Positions 52,835-63,311 of a stretch of 64,000 nucleotides of DNA are shown here, one piece after another. Under the pieces are notes generated by a model. That model did not search any database, was not told the origin of the DNA, and worked only from the letters and a program-made list of their open reading frames with translations. Position 1 is the stretch's first letter, and each line of letters begins with the position of its first letter. Position numbers and translations under genes: made by a program. Origin of the DNA: a bacterium (GTDB lineage Bacteria > SM23-81 > DAOVCL01); assembly GCA_029932675.1 (NCBI GenBank), contig JAOZPP010000003.1:1-64000 (forward strand). Reading direction: 5' to 3'.

Positions 52835-55800
52835 CTACCTCAGCAGGACCATTCTTTTTGTCTCTGTAAAATCCCCCGCTTTCAACCTGTAGATGTAAAT
52901 GCCTGAGGCCACTGAACCTGCATCCCAGTGGGTTGACTTATAACCAGCTTTCTGCTTCTCATCTACCAAGGTAGTTACCTTCTGCCCCAGGATATTGAAT
53001 ACCTCAAGCTTCACCGAGCACTCCTTTGGCAATGTGTAACTGATCTGGGTGACCGGGTTGAATGGATTGGGATAGTTCTGTGAGAGGCTATAAGATTGGG
53101 GGATGGACTGCTGGCCACCATCTCCTTGAACTATAACAACAGGGGTTGTATTCCGAAATAGTAACAGACCCCCTCCCCCATTTCCCATCACATCACCCCA
53201 GCTATAAGACGCAAGCAGAGAGAATCTACCGGTATTATCAATGTCTCCCAACTCGATATTGCCTATATGAGTGCCCATGCAACCAAAACTTGTCCACCAA
53301 CCAGGCTCAGGTTTGAGCACTGAACCATCACCAGAGTTGAAATAGATATGAAAATAGTCGCCATTCCGATCGGTAAGGGCTAAATCTGGTCTCCCATCCA
53401 AATTCACATCTCCTATGGCAATTCTGCAGGGACTCCAAGAAAAATCTGGGTCAGAGGTCCATACTGGCGAGCTATTGATAAGTCCTTCCTGATTGTTGAG
53501 GAAAAGCTTTGCCCGTCCTTCATAAGAACTGGTACCAATGACGATATCCTGGTAGCCATCTCCGTCCATATCCCACCAGATAATAGAAGAGACTTCCTCC
53601 CCGGTAGAGATAATCTGGGTGGGAGAAGAAGATAGATTGCCATTATCATTGGCAAAAATCAAGATGTCGTTACCATAGCCAATGGCAAGCTCAGGATAGT
53701 CATCATCATTAAAGTAACCTAATTTTCCCCAATCAATATCGCCTTTGTAGGATGTCGTCCAGTCAGGACTTTGGTGAAGGTTACCTTCCTGATCGTTGAA
53801 ATAGACAGCAACCCCTTCATATCTACTTACCGCCAGATCATCCCAACCGTCATTGTTGACTTTTCCCCACGCTACCCCCCCGTAGCGGGTGGAAAGCGTG
53901 TCCATCCAGGCAGAAGAACTTGATAGCTGGTTACCTTCATTCAGGTGAACCTCTACCCTGAAGCTACGAGCTATGGCCAGATCCCTTTTTCCATCGTTGT
54001 TCATATCTCCAAAGTCGTAATCGTTATCGTGAACTGGCTCACTCACCATGCCATAGGAGTACCAAACAACATAATCATTAAATCCACCAGAACCATCATT
54101 CCAAAATTCATGATCGTGGACGCCATAATAGTCGAATGGAGGCGGCGAGTAAGAAGAGGCTCCTAAGGCAACATCAAGGAAACCATCGCCATTTATGTCA
54201 TCAAGGGCTATAATCTCAGGATACATATTATAGGTAAACCCATCCGGTTCTGGATATATCTCTGGGGTTGATGGTAGATAGGAGTAATTCTGCTCACATA
54301 CCGCACTGGCTTCATTAGAGTAACCGCTTGCCCCAAAGGGATTATGGGCAGTTACGGCAAAATAGTAGGTCTGGCCAGGAACAAATTCATCATCATAGAG
54401 GATGTAAGAATCTGTATAACCAACATTTATCTCTTCGGTATAGTCGCCAGATGAGGTCCCATAATGGAGTTTATAACTTGTGGCCCCCTCAGAATGTTCC
54501 CAACTCAGATCTATCCTCTCTGGTTTAGGGGTAGCAGTAAGGTTCTCAGGTGCCTCTGGTGGATATCCGGATTCGAAGAAAGCGGTAAAGATGGTGTCAT
54601 TAGGCCCAGCCACCACCTGATGGCTCCTGGCTCCACCATCGCTCCAGTGATCAAAGGCATAAGTCACTTCCCCTACTGTTTGAGGGGATATGGCCGTTAT
54701 CCAATGTTGGCTGCCCGGCTCCCAGGCTGTGACATACGGGGATTGGTGATTACCTCCATCCACTTGGATAACCCCGCCACTGAAGTTGTTTTGAACTGTT
54801 ACCTCTACCTCTGGTATTGTATAGGTCACCGTCAATTGAGGTAATTTATCTTGGTCCCAATCATATCCACAGAAAGTAAGATATGGTGGATCACCCTGAT
54901 CTTCGTCGTTCCATCCATCTACAACAAGATAAACAGTAAAGAAGTCTTGTGCACCGGCTAATGAATGAGTGAGGAACCACTGAAGTCTGGCACATGCCTC
55001 TTCACCTCCGAATGATGGCCACACATAGGTGCTGCCAGGAAAGGGAAAGCTATAATTGTCAACGGCAAGAACACTACCCTCATTTGGGTCGGTCATACTA
55101 TTATAAAACCACTCGGCATTCTCAGGAGGATTCCAAGTCGCAGGGGCCCACTTAGAGTGGTACATATCCATATAGACTTTCTCTGTAAATTCTATTGTAT
55201 CATCAAAAATGCTATAAGTTAACCTCAAATCGATATTTGAAACTTCAGCCTCATCCTCTATATCTCCTGTATCCCATTGTATCCACCCTCTGAACAAGTA
55301 ATTATCTCCCCCTGAAACTACTTTACCCACCCATGGAGTCCCCATAAATTCCCAGTAATACTCGTTAGCTTGCTCAGTATATCTCGCGTAACCAGTATAA
55401 TTCTCAGGAGGATACAATACCATCTCATGGATAGCAGTTCTGGCAGAAGAATTCTCCATGGTTAATTTCTTTAGGGAAGAGATAGGTATTTGAAGTAGCA
55501 AAGTTATCTCACTTTTTTTGAACCTGACCTCATATTGAGAGGGCAATCGGGAGTTTACTCTATTCGGTATCTTTGAAATCGCATAAATATTCCTATCAAT
55601 TTCATCTCTAAATTCTATTTTACCCTTGGTAATAAAATCACTTCTCATCTCTCTTCCCTTAGCATACACAGAAAAACAGCCAGGAGTTAGTATGCTAAAA
55701 ACTTTAACAATAAGAGTGTCCATATCTGCTGAAAGAGAATCGAGCAACTCCGATAGGTTCTCAATTACTATTTGCCCCTTTAAAGAATTTGCTCCCACAA

Positions 55801-56278
55801 TGAATTCCAGGTCTACATTCTCGTCTATGCCCCTATACCTAATTGTATCGATCCTGACATCCTCTATCTTTGTCTGTCCATACCCTGGAGAATCCCCTGA
55901 TCCGGGCATATTAGTTACTTCTCCCCTGAGTTCCAGTTCAAGCCATAGGTCATCTGACAATGCTATTTTAACTTTGTCATCGGAAAAGTAAAACTTTAAA
56001 CTGTTCGTTTCACAGGCATAGCCAAAACCCTCCTGACCAAAAGGGCGAATAGTAGGATCTATATCCTGCCAATTGCTATCGTTGTCCATATAGTGAATTG
56101 GTGAAGCAAATAATTCTGCTCGGTAAGTGCCATCGCCATTATCAAAAAACTTGGCACAACGGGCCCGTTTTTGAATGATCTCTTGCCTCTCTTGTCCATT
56201 GACGACATCCGGAAGAAGGGCAAAGATCGCCAAATTCAACACCAGACCCACTGATAAAAGACAAAATCTCCTCCTCAT
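52835..56278 (-). CDS. Very large secreted multidomain protein: DNRLRE-like, FN3, FG-GAP, sorting domain
   Basis: 1147 residues. Signal peptide 1-28. Residues ~30-290 resemble a bacterial surface-protein N-domain (FDNGDGTYRAELFASPIHY, NWQDIDPTIRP). ~290-490: DNRLRE-like jelly-roll (FRGWIQWDTGDIEDEAEV). ~500-580: an insert with WSDGGARSHQVVAGPNDTIFTAFFE. ~585-660: FN3 (PENLTATPKPERIDLSWEHS). ~680-1020: FG-GAP/VCBS repeats (DINGDGFLDVALGA, DMNNDGKRDLAIAR, DMDGDGYQDIVIGT, DVNLDGRPDLALTD). The last ~90 are a canonical sorting domain (SQNYPNPFNPVT, LKAGDFTETKRMVLLR). Function unknown; display on the surface is likely. AT-rich compared with the left half of the window. Confidence 0.85.
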   Translation of the reverse strand: MRRRFCLLSVGLVLNLAIFALLPDVVNGQERQEIIQKRARCAKFFDNGDGTYRAELFASPIHYMDNDSNWQDIDPTIRPFGQEGFGYACETNSLKFYFSDDKVKIALSDDLWLELELRGEVTNMPGSGDSPGYGQTKIEDVRIDTIRYRGIDENVDLEFIVGANSLKGQIVIENLSELLDSLSADMDTLIVKVFSILTPGCFSVYAKGREMRSDFITKGKIEFRDEIDRNIYAISKIPNRVNSRLPSQYEVRFKKSEITLLLQIPISSLKKLTMENSSARTAIHEMVLYPPENYTGYARYTEQANEYYWEFMGTPWVGKVVSGGDNYLFRGWIQWDTGDIEDEAEVSNIDLRLTYSIFDDTIEFTEKVYMDMYHSKWAPATWNPPENAEWFYNSMTDPNEGSVLAVDNYSFPFPGSTYVWPSFGGEEACARLQWFLTHSLAGAQDFFTVYLVVDGWNDEDQGDPPYLTFCGYDWDQDKLPQLTVTYTIPEVEVTVQNNFSGGVIQVDGGNHQSPYVTAWEPGSQHWITAISPQTVGEVTYAFDHWSDGGARSHQVVAGPNDTIFTAFFESGYPPEAPENLTATPKPERIDLSWEHSEGATSYKLHYGTSSGDYTEEINVGYTDSYILYDDEFVPGQTYYFAVTAHNPFGASGYSNEASAVCEQNYSYLPSTPEIYPEPDGFTYNMYPEIIALDDINGDGFLDVALGASSYSPPPFDYYGVHDHEFWNDGSGGFNDYVVWYSYGMVSEPVHDNDYDFGDMNNDGKRDLAIARSFRVEVHLNEGNQLSSSSAWMDTLSTRYGGVAWGKVNNDGWDDLAVSRYEGVAVYFNDQEGNLHQSPDWTTSYKGDIDWGKLGYFNDDDYPELAIGYGNDILIFANDNGNLSSSPTQIISTGEEVSSIIWWDMDGDGYQDIVIGTSSYEGRAKLFLNNQEGLINSSPVWTSDPDFSWSPCRIAIGDVNLDGRPDLALTDRNGDYFHIYFNSGDGSVLKPEPGWWTSFGCMGTHIGNIELGDIDNTGRFSLLASYSWGDVMGNGGGGLLLFRNTTPVVIVQGDGGQQSIPQSYSLSQNYPNPFNPVTQISYTLPKECSVKLEVFNILGQKVTTLVDEKQKAGYKSTHWDAGSVASGIYIYRLKAGDFTETKRMVLLR

Positions 56279-56414
56279 CTTTTCCTCCCACTGTTACGGT
56301 TAACAATTGCCTGGGTGGACAGAAAAAGCAATCGGCTTTCTTAGCTGAAATAATTTTCTCATATCACCTCCTTTCACCTTCTTGTTTGCAGCCATTAAGT
56401 TGTTAAATCCATCC

Positions 56415-58022
56415 TTACCACATTGCCTGACTTCCAATTAGAAATTTGTAGCTATATGGTTTACCCAATATTCCTCCTTTCCAAAGGCGATTGTAACCCA
56501 TCGTCAGGCGAAGTTGCTTCAATATCTGAAAATTTAAACCAGCTTTAAAACTCCTGTTTTTGTCACCTGAGTCATTTTGGGAGGAACCATCCAGGTTGAT
56601 CTGAATTCTATCAGTGATTCCATATTTAGTCTCTACGCTCACCTTCCAGCTATTCCGCTTTTTGAAATTTTTCACCCTCAGATCGAAGATGTTTTTCTTG
56701 TGACTAACCCAACTGGTGACCCTGTCCTGGGGTATATAGCCAATTTGAATCTGCCATTGACCCGCTTTCAGCAGTGGATGGTAATAATAATCGAAATCTG
56801 GAATTTCGTAATAAGGCAGGCCACCGTCAAATCCGTAACTGAAATACTTTAAGCTTAATCTACCAGACAAAGAAAGGGAATGGAAATAATATGACCCACC
56901 TTCACGTAAAACCCTCTTATCGAATTTTATCTCACTATTTATCATTAAATGGTCTGTTATGCCATAGTTGAAAATCTCACTGTTTCCAATTGTCCAGGTC
57001 TTGGATGTTAGCAAGCCGCTTTGTCTCGTATATTTCCAGTATATTTGGTTATTTAGTTTAACCTGTTTCCTTCCTAACAGATGGCCATAGTAATCATCGT
57101 AGTCAGCTAATATCCTTCTAATGTCAATTTTTCCATTATCCGTCAAGAGATCAAAACCCGATCTAACAATAACATGATCTTCTTTCCTAAGTAAGTGAGG
57201 GACGCCGCCACAAAAGTTCTTATCACTCAAATAGGAGTAATGCCAGTTTGGAGAAAGATAAATGCGCATATTTTTATTTATTTGCATATCCACTTGAGAA
57301 GAAAGATTGTTATACCTTCTTTTTCTTGTGATACATATGGAATTGGGGCCCTTTTCTGAACTAAAGCTATCTGTAATACTAATCTGTATTTGGCTTGGCA
57401 AACCAAGTCTAAAGCTCATCTCATACGCGTGATTAGTCATCCTATACTCAGTATGGTCGTATTCTGCTTTCCCTAAATTATATTGATAGGAATTACTGAT
57501 CTCAAACTGGCCTCTATTTAACAAGGGGGTATTGTAGTAGTAAAAATTGAGCATCCTCTGGGGCACATATGTTTTCCCATCATTGCTCAAGAATGAAATA
57601 CTGAAGGAAACTTTTTGATTTTTCAGCTTGGAGTAATTCTCGTAGTCTTCATAATCCATGTTGTTAAATTGTTGACATAGGCTTCCCGAAATTTCAAGAT
57701 TGACTTTCGGCCTATACTGAAAGGAAACTGTTGGCTTGTAATATTCAGCTATCCAATTACTTGTTCCTCGATGTCTCAAAGGAAGACGATTATTTAGTTT
57801 AAGTTGATATAAATGGCTCTTGCCGAAATATAAGTTATTGTGCAATGAGAAAAACCCGTTTTGACTTTTGCTGACAGTAAAATCAGTCCCCCTATTTGTA
57901 ATAATTCGACCGTAAAAGTAATCGAAACTGAGTTCATCGATTTCTTTTGCTTTACAGTTAGAGAGAAATATAATAGACAAAATCAAGACTATTGCTGTAA
58001 TAATCCTTGATAATCTTCTCAT
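56415..58022 (-). CDS. Unrecognised outer-membrane beta-barrel-like protein
   Basis: 535 residues from ATG 58022 (GAAAGG ~11 nt upstream); ATG 58055 would add 11 residues. The N-terminus is hydrophobic with a lipobox-like LSNC, so it may be a lipoprotein. The rest is dominated by alternating aromatic/polar strands (for example YRPKVNLEISGSL, FSISFLSNDGKTYV, YEMSFRLGLPSQIQISI, LRLTMGYNRLW), the look of a large outer-membrane barrel, ending in LIGSQAMW. I do not recognise a family. It lies 7 nt downstream of the 843-residue secreted gene, so the two may function together; AT-rich. Confidence 0.72.
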   Translation of the reverse strand: MRRLSRIITAIVLILSIIFLSNCKAKEIDELSFDYFYGRIITNRGTDFTVSKSQNGFFSLHNNLYFGKSHLYQLKLNNRLPLRHRGTSNWIAEYYKPTVSFQYRPKVNLEISGSLCQQFNNMDYEDYENYSKLKNQKVSFSISFLSNDGKTYVPQRMLNFYYYNTPLLNRGQFEISNSYQYNLGKAEYDHTEYRMTNHAYEMSFRLGLPSQIQISITDSFSSEKGPNSICITRKRRYNNLSSQVDMQINKNMRIYLSPNWHYSYLSDKNFCGGVPHLLRKEDHVIVRSGFDLLTDNGKIDIRRILADYDDYYGHLLGRKQVKLNNQIYWKYTRQSGLLTSKTWTIGNSEIFNYGITDHLMINSEIKFDKRVLREGGSYYFHSLSLSGRLSLKYFSYGFDGGLPYYEIPDFDYYYHPLLKAGQWQIQIGYIPQDRVTSWVSHKKNIFDLRVKNFKKRNSWKVSVETKYGITDRIQINLDGSSQNDSGDKNRSFKAGLNFQILKQLRLTMGYNRLWKGGILGKPYSYKFLIGSQAMW

Positions 58023-58062
58023 AATTGGTTTGCCTTTCTCTTCAAACGTCTTCATAATCTTG

Positions 58063-60594
58063 CTATCTCAACATAATTAGCTTTTGGGCTTCAGTATAAT
58101 TCCCAGCCTTCAACCTGCAGAGATAGACACCGCTTCCCACTCTTTGGCCCCTCTCATTCTTCCCATCCCAAACAACCTCATAGAAATCCGGCCCTTGCTC
58201 CTCGTCTACTAAAGTTTTCACTTCTTGGCCCAAAACATTATAGATTCTTAAACTGACTGCTAACTGTTGGCCTCTCACAGCCGAGAATTGGTATCTAATG
58301 ATTGTCCGCTGATTGAATGGGTTTGGAAAACCCTGGTATAACTTGCAGAACTTTGGCAAAATTTTGAGAGCTTTTGCCGATACAGGGCCAAACCAGGGCT
58401 TTTCCACCTCTGGCTTGGTCACCAAAAGCTTGTAATAATAAGTAGCTCCTCCGTTAACCGTTGAGTCATAATAGGTATATTGAACATTTCCCATAAAGGG
58501 AGCAGGATTAATTCTGGCATATTCACCATCGAAAGTGGAGGAGCGATAAAGGTCAAACTGGGCTTTAGTTTTGTCTGTCTGCCACCTCACTCTTACATAC
58601 CATTCATATCCAGTTGCCTTGAAGGCATAGACATTCACCACAGGAAGAACAGGAGGAGGCTCAATATAGGCCATTACTGGCCCATAAAATGAGCATAGAC
58701 TATCCGGGTCAATGACCTCCAGCCAATAGTAATTAGTTACCCCAACTCCCGCCGAACTATCAATAAGGGATATGCTATCCCCTACCAATAAAGATTTATT
58801 TAACTTCCTGAACTCAGAGTAGGCCCAAGGTGGGGTGTAATGGATGGTGTAGGCTCGATAAAGATTAAAACCAGCGTACTGACCACCTGGTGCAACCTTC
58901 CAAAACACCTCAACCAGAGAGTCAACCACTTCCGCTCCAAAGTCAACTATTTGATAGGGGACATCAGATATCAATTCATAGTCGTAGAGCTGATGGATAC
59001 CTGGCCCTGAACAGGAGAAGACCAGATTTTCCCTACCGTCAGAATCCATATCACAGCAGTTGATGCTGCGGATATAGCACCCGCAAAGGAGCGGTCCCTG
59101 CCAGATCTTTGCGTAGGCGCCTCTATTTGCCTGAAAAATTACTATCTGTGAGAATTGGGGCAGGCCAGAACCTGGGAAAAAACTGTTGCCAGCAACTATA
59201 CTGGGATATCCACCGATTTCGCTTATCTCCATGCTGAGAGGGCTGCCTTTCATTGTAGAGGAATCATACCAATCCACATAAAACTGATTAATCCCTCTGG
59301 ATTTCAAAACAAAGATGCTCCCAGAATAACCATTAGCGCCCCCTTCAATGAGCTCATTCTGCCCATCTTGATCAATATCAACTATGTGAGGACGAACACC
59401 AAAAGCTGTTAATCCCGTGTGAATATACCTCTTGGTGAAGGAATCACTTGTAGGGTCATAATCGAAGTACAATAAAACTACTGGATTCCCTGTATAAAAG
59501 CCAGTGGAGCCGATTACCATCTCGTTGGAGCCATCGTTATCAATATCCCCAACTGCAAAATCGCAGTCAGGGGCAAAATCATAGAGAGTATGTGTGCGAG
59601 TGAAGGTGTAAAAATCCGAGGATTTGTGGGAGAACTCATCGATGGTGATCTTGGTGTCATCCACACCATGAGGTCTGAAATGATCGCTAAACAAAATCGT
59701 TATCTCCTTTACCCCGTCATTGTCAATATCCGTGATGTCCATCTTCTCAAGTGAATAGTCAACACAATATCCATTTTCATACGAATAATGAGAATGAACA
59801 TTTGTGTTATAACAATGAAACTTATTAACACCAACAGATTCGAAAATGCGTATGGTAACTCCTGGACCACTGGTTGTATAGAATTCTTTCTTTCCATTAC
59901 CATCTATGTCCCCAACTAAAGGAAGCAACTTTCCATGGACAATGGTAGTATCCCATACCTCCTGGTATGTATCATCGCCAACATTCTTAAAAACATGCAA
60001 AGTCGTCAATGTATCAAGCCAATCTGACCAGGAGTAGGTGACAAATTCCTGAAAACCGTCGTCATCCAAATCCCCCGCTACGCTGTATTCGGTGCCATAA
60101 CCATAATTCTCCGACCTCCATACCTCTCCAAATTGCACCGGGTCTCCCCAGGAAGTGCCGAAGAATCCACCTCTATCTTCAAAACCGCCCTGTTTTATCT
60201 TCTCTTGCATTATATTGTATCTCTCATTCTGACTGTTTTCATACTCCACCTGTAGTTCTGGATAAATGTTACCTCTCTGAGTTCTCCATTTTATGGATTT
60301 CACAGGTTTATCTATAACCTTAGTCCAAAAGGGTTGGGCTCTTAGTTTGCCATTTACACACCTGTAGACCTTTATGGTGTCTCCAGAGACGATGGTTATA
60401 TCCTGGTAACCATCCTTATCGAAATCACCGAGGGCCACATTTGATGGTAGCTCACCAACAGGCACGCCTCGGTCTGAAACCTGAATGCCAAAGTCCTGAG
60501 GCTTCAGATAAGCAGCCTGGCCAAAAGAGAATGGTAAAATGGCCAAAGAAGTTAATAAAAAAATGGTTAGATTTTTAGTAGTCAGTATACTCAA
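58063..60594 (-). CDS. Secreted FG-GAP protein with FN3-like and sorting domains
   Basis: 843 residues from TTG 60594 (GGTGAGG just upstream; no ATG nearby). Signal peptide (IFLLTSLAILPFSFGQA). Residues ~50-560 carry FG-GAP/VCBS repeats (GDFDKDGYQDITIV, GDLDDDGFQEFVTY, GDIDGNGKKEFYTT, DIDNDGVKEITILF, GDIDNDGSNEMVIGS, DIDQDGQNELIEGG). ~570-750 are two FN3-like modules (FWKVAPGGQYAGFNLYRAY; RVRWQTDKTKAQFDLYRSS). The end is a sorting domain (YQGFPNPFNQRT, LRIYNVLGQEVKTLVD, LKAGNYTEAQKLIMLR). The linker RYQFSAVRGQQLAVS resembles the repeat-encoded linker of the gene at 13591. Surface display is inferred. Confidence 0.87.
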   Translation of the reverse strand: MSILTTKNLTIFLLTSLAILPFSFGQAAYLKPQDFGIQVSDRGVPVGELPSNVALGDFDKDGYQDITIVSGDTIKVYRCVNGKLRAQPFWTKVIDKPVKSIKWRTQRGNIYPELQVEYENSQNERYNIMQEKIKQGGFEDRGGFFGTSWGDPVQFGEVWRSENYGYGTEYSVAGDLDDDGFQEFVTYSWSDWLDTLTTLHVFKNVGDDTYQEVWDTTIVHGKLLPLVGDIDGNGKKEFYTTSGPGVTIRIFESVGVNKFHCYNTNVHSHYSYENGYCVDYSLEKMDITDIDNDGVKEITILFSDHFRPHGVDDTKITIDEFSHKSSDFYTFTRTHTLYDFAPDCDFAVGDIDNDGSNEMVIGSTGFYTGNPVVLLYFDYDPTSDSFTKRYIHTGLTAFGVRPHIVDIDQDGQNELIEGGANGYSGSIFVLKSRGINQFYVDWYDSSTMKGSPLSMEISEIGGYPSIVAGNSFFPGSGLPQFSQIVIFQANRGAYAKIWQGPLLCGCYIRSINCCDMDSDGRENLVFSCSGPGIHQLYDYELISDVPYQIVDFGAEVVDSLVEVFWKVAPGGQYAGFNLYRAYTIHYTPPWAYSEFRKLNKSLLVGDSISLIDSSAGVGVTNYYWLEVIDPDSLCSFYGPVMAYIEPPPVLPVVNVYAFKATGYEWYVRVRWQTDKTKAQFDLYRSSTFDGEYARINPAPFMGNVQYTYYDSTVNGGATYYYKLLVTKPEVEKPWFGPVSAKALKILPKFCKLYQGFPNPFNQRTIIRYQFSAVRGQQLAVSLRIYNVLGQEVKTLVDEEQGPDFYEVVWDGKNERGQRVGSGVYLCRLKAGNYTEAQKLIMLR

Positions 60595-60653
60595 AACCTC
60601 ACCTTGAAGTTAAACTTATCATACCCAGGTTTCCAACAATATAATACCCTTTT

Positions 60654-61889
60654 TCATCTGATGATAACCATTTTCCTTGTTTGAGTGAAAATACCCGCTT
60701 TTATCTGATAAAGGTAAACACCACTGGCCACTGGATTCCTATATTTGTCTCTTCCATCCCAATGAACAATATAGGAACCTGGCTTTTCATATTTATTGAC
60801 TAATCTCCTGACTAATTGTCCTTTGATGTTATAAACCGATAGGTTAACAAAAGAAGGCACAGGAAGAGTAAAGGAGAGTTCAGTTTCCGGGTTAAATGGG
60901 TTGGGATAGTTCTGCGAAAGGGAAAAGGCTTTTGATGGAGGTCCAGAAGTGCCCCTTCCTTTGACTCCAACACTGACATATACCCAGATAGAGGATGTAT
61001 CTGCATTCCCACAAGTATCTTCTACCTTTACAAATATTTGATATTCCCCAGGGTCTAAGTTTTGGGTATCCCAATAATATGGCCAGTCAGCGGCCATTCC
61101 ATTAGTGGAGATGTAATTATAGGTTGAATTATTTGATCCACTTGCATAGACGGCAGATAGTTCCCAAAAGGATAACCAACCATCGAAACGGAGATTACAT
61201 TCTTCTGATTCAATAAGATTTCCGCTTTCATCCTTGACCCACCAGCAAACCAGAAAAACCCCATTGTTTAGGTCTACACCTCCAGGATAGGAAGTGCTAT
61301 CCCATGCTCTGGCCATAATATCCACTTTGCCATAAACTGTATCTATACCTGTCATTTCGTCCGGTTCTGTCCAGATGGACTCAATGAGCGGTTTAGTGGT
61401 ATCGGCAAAAGGTTGCAATGTATAGGTAAAGGCCAAAGGGTTAGTTTCATAACCGTTTTCCCCATCTTGGAAGTGAAGATGGGTGCTGCTTCCCGTAGCT
61501 ATGTAGCCCAAAGTATCTACTCCTGCCTCGACATCATCGTTAACAGATATTTGAATGTTCTCCAAATGGATATATCTATATATGTTGCCAAAATCATCTT
61601 GAACATCTACGAAATCCTGTAATGCATCTGCTCTTGACACTATTCCATCCACTACCGGATAAACTGGCACATTTGAAGTTCCTATGTCGTGTATGTCCAC
61701 ACCCTTATGGAAATGGGGATAAGGAGGGGCTTCGCGATATTCTCCATAGGTAGCTGTAACTCTATGCTGTGAATTAAAGGGTGATAAAGGCCATTGATAG
61801 GTCAGCGCCTTTGTCACGCAGCTAACTGTTAAGAAAATGACACATAGGCATGAAAATAACCACGCTTTTTTGCTTTGTGAAATAGTCAC
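60654..61889 (-). CDS. Surface-targeted M23-type peptidase with sorting domain
   Basis: GTG 61889 is preferred because AAAGGGGGGT is 8 nt upstream; the frame opens at GTG 61898. 411 residues. Signal/lipobox-like start (FSCLCVIFLTVSC). M23 domain ~30-160: HKGVDIHDIGTSNVPVYPVVDG and THLHFQDG give the HxxxD and HxH zinc motifs. Middle region with WVKDESGNLIESEECNLRFDG and an FN/Ig-like fold; the end is a sorting domain (SQNYPNPFNPETE, LSVYNIKGQLVRRLVN, IKAGIFTQTRKMVIIR). If active it would cleave peptidoglycan outside the cell, perhaps of other bacteria; it could also be a degenerate binding module. Confidence 0.87.
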   Translation of the reverse strand: MTISQSKKAWLFSCLCVIFLTVSCVTKALTYQWPLSPFNSQHRVTATYGEYREAPPYPHFHKGVDIHDIGTSNVPVYPVVDGIVSRADALQDFVDVQDDFGNIYRYIHLENIQISVNDDVEAGVDTLGYIATGSSTHLHFQDGENGYETNPLAFTYTLQPFADTTKPLIESIWTEPDEMTGIDTVYGKVDIMARAWDSTSYPGGVDLNNGVFLVCWWVKDESGNLIESEECNLRFDGWLSFWELSAVYASGSNNSTYNYISTNGMAADWPYYWDTQNLDPGEYQIFVKVEDTCGNADTSSIWVYVSVGVKGRGTSGPPSKAFSLSQNYPNPFNPETELSFTLPVPSFVNLSVYNIKGQLVRRLVNKYEKPGSYIVHWDGRDKYRNPVASGVYLYQIKAGIFTQTRKMVIIR

Positions 61890-61910
61890 TATTACCACCC
61901 CCCTTTCTAA

Positions 61911-63311
61911 TTACTCTTTCACTCTATAGCATAATATCCTTTGTTTAAGTGCTACTGCCATCAATTTCTTGCCTGCGGGTGTAATCATAATCTGTGTGGA
62001 GATTCTCTTTCCCTCCAGCATTTCCGAGATAAAAGGTTTTTTCCAAACGAGAACTCCATCTTTTGAGTATAGCAGGAGTTTCGGTCGGCCAGTGCTTGCT
62101 ATAAGTAACACAGTGCCACTGGAGTCTATGGTCACATGAGCAACTTTAAGCCCTTTCTGTTCCCAGATTAAATCTCCTGTTTCACATTTAATTAACTTCA
62201 GACCTGGGCCATCGGTTGATTTACCAAAGAGAGCAACATATTTGTCATTTGGAGAAAAAGTAACTGAATGAAGCTCAAAGGGTAGTTCCTTTATCACTCC
62301 ACCATTTCTGGCGAATAGCATAGTCGTCTCAGCCATAACCGGTCTTTCTCCCAATTGATGCCTAAAATTGTAATGTGAAGTTACCAAATACTTACCCTGG
62401 GGCGAGGTGACCACTCCGCCACCGTAATCATCGTTTAGAGGATATCTCCACAGCTCGTTTATGGAGATGGTGGGTATAGACTTCGGAGGGACTTCAATCT
62501 CACCCCACTTTGTTTCGCTAGAGGATAAATCGTAAAATATTAACCAGGGATTAGTGCTTACACCTTCAGTAGCGGTAAAGTATCCTAATTTTTCTCGAAG
62601 GTGTTTCATTTCTTCTTCGGTTTCCGAGCGAAACTTCTCTTCACCTTTTGGCCTTGGCCCATGTTCGCAAACACCGATAGCAAGATAGCGGCCATTTTCT
62701 GAGAAACTGGGTTTAAAACTCCTCCCATTATCCCACCCAATGTCTCCAAATGGTTTTATCTGCTGGAGTAATTGCCCATCGCAAGTGTAGAATTTTAAGA
62801 TTCCCTTTTCAGCATCACTCTCTAAGGTTAACCCCTTATTAGAAATGAGTATCCCAGGCACGAGCTCATCATATAACCAAGGAGTTTCCCTTTCTCCGAT
62901 TTTCTCTCCTTTAGCGTTTAGGATCTCCAATGTCCTTTTACCCCACCTCTCTGGAGTAGGTCGGATTGTAGAAGTGGAAATCACGATATAATCAGCATTC
63001 GGGGAGAAAGTTGCTTCAAACCAGTTGGGCAAACACGGATGGGTTGAAATAAGGTTAAAATTCTGGTCATAAAATTCTATCCTGTTCTTTAGAACAACTA
63101 TTTTAGGAAAGATTTTTACTTCTCCTTCTAAGCTCAGTCCGAATGCAACATCAGATATCGGCTCATCAAACCTTTTCTGCCAAATTAACCTATAAGCCAC
63201 AGAATCCTTAGAGACCTGGGCTAAACACAGCCTACTTGGATTTACCCCAATCAAAAGGCAAAAGGATAGAAAGGAAATCAGAGCCAACATTGCTTTCTGA
63301 TAAGTCTTCAT
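61911..63311 (-). CDS. Secreted WD40/PQQ-like beta-propeller protein
   Basis: ATG 63311 follows GGGGGGAAG at good spacing; the frame opens 6 codons earlier. 466 residues with a signal peptide (ALISFLSFCLLIGVNPSRLCLAQ). Propeller-like repeats: ATFSPNADYIVISTS, SFSENGRYLAIGV, VVTSPQGKYLVTSHYN, SVTFSPNDKYVALFGKS and VTIDSSGTVLLIAST. No sorting domain and no catalytic motif. It is divergent from the XRE regulator (63568), which may control it. Function unknown. Confidence 0.8.
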   Translation of the reverse strand: MKTYQKAMLALISFLSFCLLIGVNPSRLCLAQVSKDSVAYRLIWQKRFDEPISDVAFGLSLEGEVKIFPKIVVLKNRIEFYDQNFNLISTHPCLPNWFEATFSPNADYIVISTSTIRPTPERWGKRTLEILNAKGEKIGERETPWLYDELVPGILISNKGLTLESDAEKGILKFYTCDGQLLQQIKPFGDIGWDNGRSFKPSFSENGRYLAIGVCEHGPRPKGEEKFRSETEEEMKHLREKLGYFTATEGVSTNPWLIFYDLSSSETKWGEIEVPPKSIPTISINELWRYPLNDDYGGGVVTSPQGKYLVTSHYNFRHQLGERPVMAETTMLFARNGGVIKELPFELHSVTFSPNDKYVALFGKSTDGPGLKLIKCETGDLIWEQKGLKVAHVTIDSSGTVLLIASTGRPKLLLYSKDGVLVWKKPFISEMLEGKRISTQIMITPAGKKLMAVALKQRILCYRVKE

